Source: Acidaminococcus hominis
GTDB lineage: Bacteria; Bacillota; Negativicutes; Acidaminococcales; Acidaminococcaceae
Length of the DNA: 36,869 bases
Assembly: GCF_900291475.1 (NCBI RefSeq)
Contig: NZ_OLMM01000003.1
Location: 25,051-61,919, forward strand
Direction of reading: 5' to 3'
Shown here: positions 15,352-22,514 of the stretch, piece by piece
Layout of the letters: each line of letters opens with the position of its first letter
How positions within the stretch are numbered: the first letter of the stretch is position 1
Notes under the pieces: generated by a model
Told to the model about the DNA's origin: nothing
Database searches by the model: none
The model's input: the letters and a program-made list of their open reading frames with translations, nothing else
Translations under genes and position numbers: made by a program

Positions 15352-15518
15352 CCTCTTTCAAGCGTTGCGGTCACGTCCAAACAGCGTCACAGGTATTCTA
15401 GAAGCTGTTTGGTACACGTGACCCATGTGATAGCCGTCCAAGAAGCAAATCCGCAAGGACGCTGCTGATTGGAGCACGGCGAACCACTAAAGAGGTGGCA
15501 TCCACAGCGTGGATGACG
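15352..15518 (+). repeat. Complete repeat unit with module M6
   Basis: Outer arms CCTCTT (15352-15357) and AAGAGG (15490-15495) enclose M6 (15370-15488). Stem 1 GTCACGT/ACGTGAC, inner stem CCAAACAGC/GCTGTTTGG, stem 2 GCCGT/ACGGC, 3' hairpin CATCCAC/GTGGATG. Confidence 0.7.
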
Positions 15519-15694
15519 AAGAAAGTTTAAAATTGGCCATCACCAACACCCCATGGACCGCACGTCCCGCCAAAACCTCTACCCTTTAGGGGAGAGGAAA
15601 GCATCCCCTTTCCACCGGCCGCAGTGTGATTGAAAGGGGATGCAGGAGAGGGGATACCCGGCATCAGCACACATCAGGTCCATTGCCCGCACCA

Positions 15695-15738
15695 AAAAGG
15701 CATACTGCTGACGCTCCCGCATCAGCAGTATGCCTTTT
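15695..15738 (-). terminator. Strong terminator after the hybrid kinase gene
   Basis: A perfect 17-bp stem (15695-15711 with 15722-15738, core GGCATACTGCTGA) and a 10-nt loop, with T-rich tails on both strands. It lies 31 bases past the kinase stop and ends the long envelope-gene run. Confidence 0.9.
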
Positions 15739-15768
15739 CCTATCGTTATTCTATCGTTATTCTTACCC

Positions 15769-17505
15769 TTACAAAAAACTCAGCAGAACCTGCAGCAGCT
15801 GCTCCTTCTCCAGCGGCTTCACCAACTGCCCGTTCATTCCATTCTTCAGCGCCTGGGCCACATCCTCCGAAATCAGGTTCTCCGTCATGGCGATAATGGG
15901 CACCGTCTTGGCGTCCTCTCGGTCCATAGCCCGAATCACCTTGGCCGCCTCATTGCCGTTCATAACCGGCATATCCAGATCCAGCAAAATGGCGTCATAG
16001 GTATGGGGCGCAGCCTGGGCAAACTTGTCGCAGGCTTCCTTGCCGTTGGTCACCCGGTCCAGCAGCATCCCCAAAGGTGCCGTAATCTTCTCCAGCACCT
16101 GGGCGTTCAAATCGCTGTCTTCTGCCACCAGGAGGTGCTTGCCCTGGAGATGAACCTCCTCCGCCGTCAGCTTGGCCGCATGCTTTTCGTAGCCAAAGGG
16201 CAGCTCAATGGTAAACCGCATCCCCTTGCCTTCCGCCTGGTCGGCCTTGATCACCCCGCCCAGTACGTGCACCAGGTTGTGGGTCACCGCCAGCCCCAGA
16301 CCGCCGTGGACCGTATTCCCGTCCACCTGGCTGGACAGCTCAAAGGGCAGGAACACCTTATCCAGCATATTCTCCGGCACTTCCATGCCCTCGCACTGGA
16401 CCACCGCTTCCAGGCACACCCGTTTGTGCTTGATGGCCTTTTCCCGAATCTGGCAGGTCACCTTGTGCTGGGCTTCCGTAAACAGCATAGCGTTGTTCAG
16501 CACATTTAACAGCACCTGTTCCAGCCGGTTCTGATCCCCCAAGAGCCGAGGATACTGCAAAGCCTCCACCTGCATGGAAAAATCAAGCTGCCGCTTGGCC
16601 GCCTCGTCCTGGAACACCTGGTTCAACGAATCCAGCAGCTTCTGTACGTCAAAGGCTTCGTAATGGGTCTGCAAGGTGCCATTTTCCATGGCAGACAGGT
16701 CGATAACATCGTTCAGCACCCCCAAAAGGTACCGGACCTGCTCCTGGCTTTCCCGTACATATTCCTTCCGGGTTTCCTGGCTGGCTTCGTCCTCCGCCAG
16801 GGTCAGATACCCCATAATGGAGTGCAGCGCTTCCCGGGTATCCTTGCTGATGTGGGCCATAAACTTGCTCTTGGCCTCCGCCAGTTCCCGGGCCTGGTCC
16901 ATGGCGCTGGTGAGCTGGGCCCGCCGCTCCATTTCCTGGCTGTGCATATCGTCCACCCCATGCTTTAGGAGCAGGCAGCTCCGGCGATGGGTCTTATCCT
17001 TCTTGATGCCCTGGAGCAAATAGGACATCCACCGATAGGAGCCGTCCTTCTGCTTTTCCCGGGCAGTAAATTCCACCTGGCCGCAGGTCTTCATGGCCTT
17101 TTCCACCGCCGACCGCAGGAAATCTTCCGTGTACTTCCGGGCGTCCTCCGGATGGAGTTCCCCGGCCAGTTCCGTTACGTTCTGGAACGGCTTTTCCTGC
17201 ACATTCAGCTTTCCATCGTGAATCACATAGGTATAGCAAATCTGGTTTTTCCAGTCGATGTCCTCCATCTGCTCGTAGGTATCGCACAAATGGGAAATCA
17301 GCTTGGAAAGCCGGTACTTGATGCCCCGCTGCCGCCGTACCTGCCGGGCCCGGTATTGGTACAGCACCAAAAGCAGAATCACCAAAGCCAGCAGGATTTT
17401 TAACCCGGTCCACACATAGGGCCAGGCCGCCAGCCTCCCGGCGTCGGTAGTCAGATATGCGTTCCATCCCTGAAAATGACTGCTCAGTTGATTGAAAATA
17501 TCCAT
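15769..17505 (-). CDS. Hybrid histidine kinase-like protein with degenerate kinase sites
   Basis: 578 residues: one membrane segment (about 30-49), a PAS-like domain (about 75-190), a dimerisation region (about 210-275), an ATPase-like domain (about 320-435) and a C-terminal receiver (about 455-578). The H-box reads FMAHISKDTREALHSI, so Lys221 stands where the phospho-accepting His should be. The G1 box, normally DxGxG, reads QCEGM (370-374). The N-box Asn and G2 box (GGLGLAV) remain. The receiver is intact: acidic pair in AEDSD, phospho-Asp509, Thr541, Lys563. It is probably not a normal kinase but may still bind ATP or receive phosphate from another kinase. AGGAGAG precedes the ATG. It lies 21 bases after ctpA. 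Confidence 0.88.
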   Translation of the reverse strand: MDIFNQLSSHFQGWNAYLTTDAGRLAAWPYVWTGLKILLALVILLLVLYQYRARQVRRQRGIKYRLSKLISHLCDTYEQMEDIDWKNQICYTYVIHDGKLNVQEKPFQNVTELAGELHPEDARKYTEDFLRSAVEKAMKTCGQVEFTAREKQKDGSYRWMSYLLQGIKKDKTHRRSCLLLKHGVDDMHSQEMERRAQLTSAMDQARELAEAKSKFMAHISKDTREALHSIMGYLTLAEDEASQETRKEYVRESQEQVRYLLGVLNDVIDLSAMENGTLQTHYEAFDVQKLLDSLNQVFQDEAAKRQLDFSMQVEALQYPRLLGDQNRLEQVLLNVLNNAMLFTEAQHKVTCQIREKAIKHKRVCLEAVVQCEGMEVPENMLDKVFLPFELSSQVDGNTVHGGLGLAVTHNLVHVLGGVIKADQAEGKGMRFTIELPFGYEKHAAKLTAEEVHLQGKHLLVAEDSDLNAQVLEKITAPLGMLLDRVTNGKEACDKFAQAAPHTYDAILLDLDMPVMNGNEAAKVIRAMDREDAKTVPIIAMTENLISEDVAQALKNGMNGQLVKPLEKEQLLQVLLSFL

Positions 17506-17526
17506 CGTACACTCTCCTGACCTGTG

Positions 17527-18672
17527 TTATTGCAGCTGCTCTTTTAAATACGCTTCCGCCGCCTGCACCTGATTGGTGCCGTACTCGTCCTCCGCAGCCA
17601 CCGCCACGTCCGGCGTAATCCCCACCTTGTCGATGCTCCGGCCGCTGGGGGTATAGTACTTGGCTACCGTCAGCTTTACCGCCGTGTCCGGGGACAGCAG
17701 GAACACGTTCTGCACCACGCCCTTGCCGTAGGTCTTCTCCCCAAACAGCTGGCCCGCATGGGTGTCCTGGATGGCCCCGGCCACAATCTCTGCCGCCGAC
17801 GCCGTTCCCTTGTTCACCAGCACCGCCAGAGGATACGGGAATTTGTCCAAAGTGGACGATTCCGTCATGGTCTTGCCCTGCTTGTCCGTTACCGACACAA
17901 TGGGACCCTTGGGCACCAGGCACTGGGCCACGGCCACCCCGCTGCTGAGCAGTCCCCCCGGGTTGTCCCGCAGGTCCAGCACCAGAGCTTTCATTCCCTG
18001 GTCCTCCAGCTTCTTCAGCTCCGCCTGGAAATCCTTCCCGGTATCCTCACTGAAGTTGGTAATCCGGATATAGCCGATATTGCCGTCTTCCATTTTCCCG
18101 TAGACACTCTTGATTTTAATATCCCCCCGGGTAATGGTGTAGGTCTGAGGTTCTTCTTCCCCCCGCTGGAGCAGCAGCTGCACCTGGGTGCCGTCCTGGC
18201 CCCGGATCTGCTTTACCACATCGCTGAGGCTTTCCCCCGCCAGTTCCTTGCCGTCAATCTGCAGCAGCACGTCCCCGGACTTGATTCCCGCCTTGTAGGC
18301 CGGTGTATCCTCAATGGGCGATACCACCACAAAGGTATGGTCATCCTTCATGCCCATCACCATGCCCACCCCGCCAAAATGGCCTTCGGTCATGGTATTC
18401 AGGGCAGCAAAATCCTGGTTGTCCAAATAGGTGGAGTACGGGTCCCCCAGCTGCTTCACCATCCCGTTCAGGGCGCCATCATAAATCTTCTTCCGGTCCG
18501 CTTCCCCTACATAATGCTGCTGAATCAGATGCATGGTCCGGACAATCTCACCCAGAGCCTCCGGATCCCCCACCCAGTTTTTCAGCAGATAATAGGACCC
18601 GCCGCAGAACACCCCCAAAGACAGGAAAAACGTTCCCAGGAGGGCCGCAGCGCTGTATTTTTTCTTAAACAT
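17527..18672 (-). CDS. ctpA: Carboxy-terminal processing protease CtpA (S41 family)
   Basis: 381-residue exported serine protease. An N-terminal membrane anchor/signal (AALLGTFFLSLGVFCGGSYY) is followed by a PDZ domain (about 85-165, HFGGVGMVMG, AGIKSGDVLLQIDG) and the S41 core. The core has LDLRDNPGGLL, the catalytic Ser in NKGTASAAEIVAG and the catalytic Lys in KTYGKGVVQ. It trims or degrades exported proteins outside the cytoplasmic membrane; in other bacteria relatives control cell-wall hydrolases. AAGGAG precedes the ATG. The gap to the EnvC-like gene is 15 bases, so the pair is probably co-transcribed and may act on the same process. Confidence 0.95.
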   Translation of the reverse strand: MFKKKYSAAALLGTFFLSLGVFCGGSYYLLKNWVGDPEALGEIVRTMHLIQQHYVGEADRKKIYDGALNGMVKQLGDPYSTYLDNQDFAALNTMTEGHFGGVGMVMGMKDDHTFVVVSPIEDTPAYKAGIKSGDVLLQIDGKELAGESLSDVVKQIRGQDGTQVQLLLQRGEEEPQTYTITRGDIKIKSVYGKMEDGNIGYIRITNFSEDTGKDFQAELKKLEDQGMKALVLDLRDNPGGLLSSGVAVAQCLVPKGPIVSVTDKQGKTMTESSTLDKFPYPLAVLVNKGTASAAEIVAGAIQDTHAGQLFGEKTYGKGVVQNVFLLSPDTAVKLTVAKYYTPSGRSIDKVGITPDVAVAAEDEYGTNQVQAAEAYLKEQLQ

Positions 18673-18687
18673 AGATTCTCTTCTCCT

Positions 18688-19830
18688 TTACGGCAGATAA
18701 TCCAAAGGCTGGGTTACCTCGCCGTGGACCCGGACCTCAAAATGGCAGTGGGGACCGGTGGAATCACCGGTACTGCCGGCCTGGGCAATCACCTGACCCT
18801 TGCTGACGGACTCCCCTTCGCTGACATTCAGCGAAGTATTGTGCCCGTACAGCGTCACCAGGCCGCCCCCATGGTCAATCATAACCGCATTGCCGTAGCC
18901 GCCCATCCAGCCGGCGTAGATTACCACGCCGCCATCGGCCGCCCGAATCGGGTCGCCGTAGTCGCAGGCAATATCAATCCCCGCGTGGAAAATCTGGGTT
19001 CCCCAAATGGGGTGTACCCGCCAGCCAAAAGGTGACGTAATCTCCCCGTAGATGGGCCAGCTCAGCCGTCCGGAGCCGTGCTGGGCCGCCGTAATCCGTC
19101 CCTGCTCCTCCATGCGCTTGATCATGTCCGTAATCTGGGCACTGCTGCGCTGGAGTTCCTCGTACTCCGCATCCAGTTGGGCTTTTTCCGCCAGGGCCTG
19201 TTCGTACAGGGCCTGCCGTTCCGCCGTCTTCTGCTGCACCAGCTGCTGCTTGGCCGCTACCTGGGCGTGGGTGGCGTCCAGGTCCCGCTTGTTGGCCTCC
19301 AGGGTAGCCTGCTGGGCCTGCAAGGCTTCCTTCTGGGTTTCCAGCCGGGCAATCAGGGCAAAGTCCCGGTGGATTACCCGCTGGAGCAGGAACATCCGGG
19401 ACGCAAAATCCCGGAAATCCGTGGACCCCAGCAGCACATCCAGGTAATTCACCTGACCGTTTTCATAAATATCCCGCAGACGCTTTTTGTAGATTTCCCG
19501 GGTCCTGTCGTAATCCTGCTGCTTGGCGTAGAGCGCCGCCTCGTTCTGCCGGATCTGGATTTCCAGGTCACGCTGCCGGCCCTCCACCTCCGCCAGTTCC
19601 CGTTTGGCCGCTGCCAGCTCGTTCTGGGCAGCAATCAGCCGGTCCACCGCAGATTTGATTTCCGCCTTCTTGTTTTCCCGCTGGGCGTCCTTTTCTTCCA
19701 TCTGCTGCTGCACGTCCTGCAGCTCCGCTTTCTTGTCCTCAATGGATTCCGCCTGGGTCACCGCTGCCGAAAGCTGCAGCGAAACAAGGAGTGCCGCCAG
19801 GAGCGCTGCTCCCGTTTTCCCTTTCTTCAT
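18688..19830 (-). CDS. EnvC-like murein hydrolase/activator, M23 family
   Basis: 380 residues with a signal peptide (ALLAALLVSLQLSAAVTQA), a long coiled coil (about 25-240, rich in Glu, Lys and Gln) and a C-terminal LytM/M23 domain. The metal ligands are kept (HAGID, YGHN, HCHFEV), so unlike E. coli EnvC it could cut peptidoglycan itself. Coiled-coil M23 proteins of this type are gated by FtsEX. I start at ATG 19830, which begins the signal peptide and has AAGGGGGG upstream; the frame extends further to 19893 without need. It lies directly after ftsX. Confidence 0.93.
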   Translation of the reverse strand: MKKGKTGAALLAALLVSLQLSAAVTQAESIEDKKAELQDVQQQMEEKDAQRENKKAEIKSAVDRLIAAQNELAAAKRELAEVEGRQRDLEIQIRQNEAALYAKQQDYDRTREIYKKRLRDIYENGQVNYLDVLLGSTDFRDFASRMFLLQRVIHRDFALIARLETQKEALQAQQATLEANKRDLDATHAQVAAKQQLVQQKTAERQALYEQALAEKAQLDAEYEELQRSSAQITDMIKRMEEQGRITAAQHGSGRLSWPIYGEITSPFGWRVHPIWGTQIFHAGIDIACDYGDPIRAADGGVVIYAGWMGGYGNAVMIDHGGGLVTLYGHNTSLNVSEGESVSKGQVIAQAGSTGDSTGPHCHFEVRVHGEVTQPLDYLP

Positions 19831-19843
19831 GCGCCCGCCCCCC

Positions 19844-20731
19844 TTATACGTCCAGGAACTTGCGCAGGGAAATGCTGCTGCCGCAGGCCCCAATCAGGGT
19901 GCCCACCACAATCAGCCCGCCGCACAGATAGTACATATACGGCCAGCTGGGCAGCATAGGAAAGAAGGACAGGGTGGCGTAGATTTTCTGCTGGGCCGCA
20001 TTATACAGTTGGAACAGGGCTGCGGCGGCAATGGCTGCCCCCACAAACCCGATAATCATCCCTTCCAAAAGGAAAGGCCAGCGGATAAACCAGTCCGTGG
20101 CACCCACGTACTTCATAATATTCACTTCCCGCCGCCGGGCAAATACCGTAATGCGGATGGTATTGGAAATAATAAACAGCGTGGCAATGGCCAGCATCAG
20201 GATGAGCGCAACGCCCCCCACCCGAAGAATCCTGGTCAGCTGAAAAATATGTTCCACCACTTCCTGGCCGAACTTGGCAGTTTCCACCCCGGGCATCTTT
20301 TCGATGACGGGTACCAGCTGCCCAATCCGTTCCGGCCGGTCCACCTGGATTTCAAAGGAATACGGGAACGGGTTGTCTTCCCCCAGGGCGTCCAGCAGCT
20401 TCTGCTGCTCCCCCAGCCGCTCCTTGAAATTCTTCAGAGCCTGGGCCTTGGTCACCGGGGTCACCTTCACAATGCCCTCGGTGCCCCGCAAGGCGGCATC
20501 CATATTTTTTAACTGATCAGCCGTGGCCGAATCAGCCATATACACCGTTACCTGCACCTGATTTTCCAGATGCTTCGCCAGATTGTTCACATTCAGCACC
20601 ATGGTAAGAAACATCCCCAGCACCAGAATGGACAGCGCCACCGTGGAGATGGACGCAATGCTCATGAGAGAATTGCGCTTCAGGGAGGTAAAGGTTTCTT
20701 TCAGATAATACCAGATTGTACTAAAGTTCAT
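19844..20731 (-). CDS. ftsX: Cell division protein FtsX
   Basis: 295-residue membrane subunit of the FtsEX complex. It has an N-terminal membrane helix after SLKRNSLMSIASISTVALSI, a large extracellular loop (about 55-165) that in the family contacts the hydrolase partner, and three C-terminal helices with an FtsX/MacB-type core (VARRREVNIMKYVGAT is seen as FARRREVNIMKYVGA). The ATG at 20731 overlaps the ftsE stop by 11 bases. The downstream EnvC-like gene is the likely partner. Confidence 0.96.
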   Translation of the reverse strand: MNFSTIWYYLKETFTSLKRNSLMSIASISTVALSILVLGMFLTMVLNVNNLAKHLENQVQVTVYMADSATADQLKNMDAALRGTEGIVKVTPVTKAQALKNFKERLGEQQKLLDALGEDNPFPYSFEIQVDRPERIGQLVPVIEKMPGVETAKFGQEVVEHIFQLTRILRVGGVALILMLAIATLFIISNTIRITVFARRREVNIMKYVGATDWFIRWPFLLEGMIIGFVGAAIAAAALFQLYNAAQQKIYATLSFFPMLPSWPYMYYLCGGLIVVGTLIGACGSSISLRKFLDV

Positions 20732-21407
20732 AACCGTAAACTCCTTTGAGATCATCCCGCACGATCTGCCCATTTTCAATGGCAATGACGCGTTTTTGCA
20801 TGTAGTCCACCATGGTCTTGTCATGGGTTGCCATGATAATGGTGGTTCCATTATGGTTGATCTGGGAGAAAATGTTCATGATTTCCATACTGGTTTCCGG
20901 GTCCAGGTTGCCCGTAGGCTCATCGGCAATCACCAGCAAAGGATCGTTGACAATGGCCCTGGCAATGGCCACCCGCTGCTGTTCCCCGCCGGACATCTCA
21001 CCGGGGTAATTCTTCCCCCGGCCCTTCAGTCCCACCAGTTCCAGCACCTCGTTGACCCGGTTCTTGATTTTATGGGCAGGCGTTTCAATGACCTGCATGG
21101 CAAAGGCAATATTTTCGTAAGCCGTCCGATCGTTCAGCAGGCGGTAATCCTGGAATACGATGCCCAGCTGCCGTCTGAGAAAAGGAATCTCACTGCGCCG
21201 CAGCTTCATCACATCCACGCCATCTACCAGAATCTGGCCGGAAGTAGGTTCGATTTCCCGGGAAATCAGCCGCACAAAAGTGGATTTCCCCGCCCCGCTG
21301 GGCCCTACCAGAAAAACAAATTCCCCCGGCTTAATATGCACGTTGATATCCGAAAGAGCCACCGCTCCCCCTGGATATACCTTACCGGCATGCTTCATTA
21401 CCAGCAC
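20721..21407 (-). CDS. ftsE: Cell division ATP-binding protein FtsE
   Basis: 228-residue ABC ATPase that powers FtsX and so gates septal peptidoglycan cleavage. Walker [11 protein letters not shown]-loop VFQDYRLL, signature [14 protein letters not shown], Walker [14 protein letters not shown] and the switch His in MATHD are all intact. The best start is a GTG at 21407 with AAGGAGG 8 bases upstream; an upstream TTG (21425) overlaps that site and an ATG at 21398 is possible. It follows csaB by 18 bases. Confidence 0.96.
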   Translation of the reverse strand: MLVMKHAGKVYPGGAVALSDINVHIKPGEFVFLVGPSGAGKSTFVRLISREIEPTSGQILVDGVDVMKLRRSEIPFLRRQLGIVFQDYRLLNDRTAYENIAFAMQVIETPAHKIKNRVNEVLELVGLKGRGKNYPGEMSGGEQQRVAIARAIVNDPLLVIADEPTGNLDPETSMEIMNIFSQINHNGTTIIMATHDKTMVDYMQKRVIAIENGQIVRDDLKGVYGYEL

Positions 21408-21425
21408 GATTCCCGCCTCCTTCAA

Positions 21426-22514
21426 TTATTGTCGGCTCAGTTCCACCGCTCTTTCAATATTCTTTTCCGCTTCCTGGCGCAGGGCCTGGATCTGTTCCCG
21501 GCCCTGCCGGCCATCCTGCTGCCACAGCTCCCGGGCCATGGAGAGGATTTCCCCAGCGGTAATCTTGTCAATGGTATTCACCACGTTGCCCTTCATCCCG
21601 GCCACAAACCGGTCCACCTTGGGATCGTAGGAAACCGCCATCAGCGGCACATCGTTAATGGCCGCAAACACCAGGGCGTGGAGCCGCATGCCAATCAGCA
21701 GATGCAGCCCGCTGATAAGGTCCTGGTACTCCTGGGTGGAGCACTTCTGGTCCAGCATATACACATCCTGCTGGTTTTCCATAGCCGCTGCCACCGCCTG
21801 GGACAGCTCCGCGTCCGCCGGAAATTGTAGCGGAATAAAGAGAATCTGGGCCCCAAACTCCCACTTCAGGGCATCGGCCGCACCGGCAAACTCCCGGCTA
21901 AACCGTGCCTCCCCCTTCCAGTGGCGCAGGGCAAAGCCCACCACCGGCCGGTTCAGGTCCACCCCCAGTTTGGCCAGGAGCCGCTTTCCTTCTTCCTTTC
22001 GTCCCGGCGGCAGGGAAAACACCGCATCCGAGGTAACCAGCACCCGGCTGGCGGGAATCCCCATGGCATTTAAATCCTCCAGAGAACCGTCGTCCCGGAC
22101 CGTAATCAGGTCCGCCCGGCTGCAAATCAGCCGGGTGAGCAGCCGGCACACACCGCCCCGAATGGGCCCAATGCCCTGGGCAAACAGCATCACCCTCCGG
22201 CCCAAAAGCCGGGCCAGGGCAATAATGCTGAGATAATACAACAGACTGATATGACTGGTCACGTTCTGCAGCAGGCTTCCCCCGCCCGAAAGCAAAAGGT
22301 CCGTGTGCAGCATGGCCTTCAGGATTCCCAGGGGCGCAAACCGGTGCACCGCCTTTACCTGGTGCAGCTTGCTGGTGGCTTCAGGATGACCGGATATCAC
22401 GGTAATTTCTACACTGGGGTCCTTTTTTCTGAGAGCCGTAATAATGGCCGTCAGCATGGCTTCGTCCCCGGCGTTGGAAAACCCGTAGTAGCCGGAAATC
22501 AGAATCTTACCCAA
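21426..22514 (-). CDS. csaB: Polysaccharide pyruvyl transferase CsaB
   Basis: 362 residues. It transfers pyruvate from PEP to a wall-linked polysaccharide so that SLH-domain proteins can bind it. Family marks: SGYYGFSNAGDEAML at the N-terminus, DLLLSGGGSLLQ, LFAQGIGPIRG, TVRDDGSLEDL, and LLIGMRLHALVFAA with the conserved His. The start is a TTG at 22514 with AAGGAGG 7 bases upstream, overlapping the stop of the preceding gene by 8 bases. In Negativicutes such pyruvylated polymer helps tether the outer membrane through SLH-domain porins, so the gene fits an envelope cluster. Confidence 0.93.
   Translation of the reverse strand: MGKILISGYYGFSNAGDEAMLTAIITALRKKDPSVEITVISGHPEATSKLHQVKAVHRFAPLGILKAMLHTDLLLSGGGSLLQNVTSHISLLYYLSIIALARLLGRRVMLFAQGIGPIRGGVCRLLTRLICSRADLITVRDDGSLEDLNAMGIPASRVLVTSDAVFSLPPGRKEEGKRLLAKLGVDLNRPVVGFALRHWKGEARFSREFAGAADALKWEFGAQILFIPLQFPADAELSQAVAAAMENQQDVYMLDQKCSTQEYQDLISGLHLLIGMRLHALVFAAINDVPLMAVSYDPKVDRFVAGMKGNVVNTIDKITAGEILSMARELWQQDGRQGREQIQALRQEAEKNIERAVELSRQ

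Larger units (their letters stand above)
14170..15690. repeat. Repeat region R3 (array of structured modules)
   Basis: About 1.5 kb with no gene. It begins with a CAGTCAGCCAC/GTGGCTGACTG hairpin near 14247-14270, then GAGGATACCC and GACCGCACCAACC segments, a GCGGCC/GGCCGC hairpin, CCTTCCCCGC/GCGGGGAAGG (14361-14370 with 14387-14396), a CAATGCC/GGCATTG hairpin, and the GACCAGTAGTGGTCTAAGA box near 14466. Six modules follow: M1 14506-14623, M2 14722-14836, M3 14841-14960, M4 14964-15081, M5 15114-15229, M6 15370-15488. M1 and M6 sit between outer-helix arms. M2-M3-M4 are head to tail with 3-4 nt linkers. Short open frames here are chance readings of the repeats. Confidence 0.8.

Noticed and set aside
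14506-15488. HEARO / IscB omega-RNA or TnpB guide RNA
   Set aside because: The first hairpin with its CC/GG offset is loosely like HEARO, but later conserved parts do not match what I recall, and no IscB, HNH or TnpB gene is in the window. A covariance search would settle it.
14170-15690. CRISPR array
   Set aside because: The repeats are long, structured and unequal, linkers are 3 to over 100 nt, and there are no uniform spacers or cas genes.
14170-15690. Group II intron or retron
   Set aside because: No reverse transcriptase gene and no domain V-like hairpin were found.
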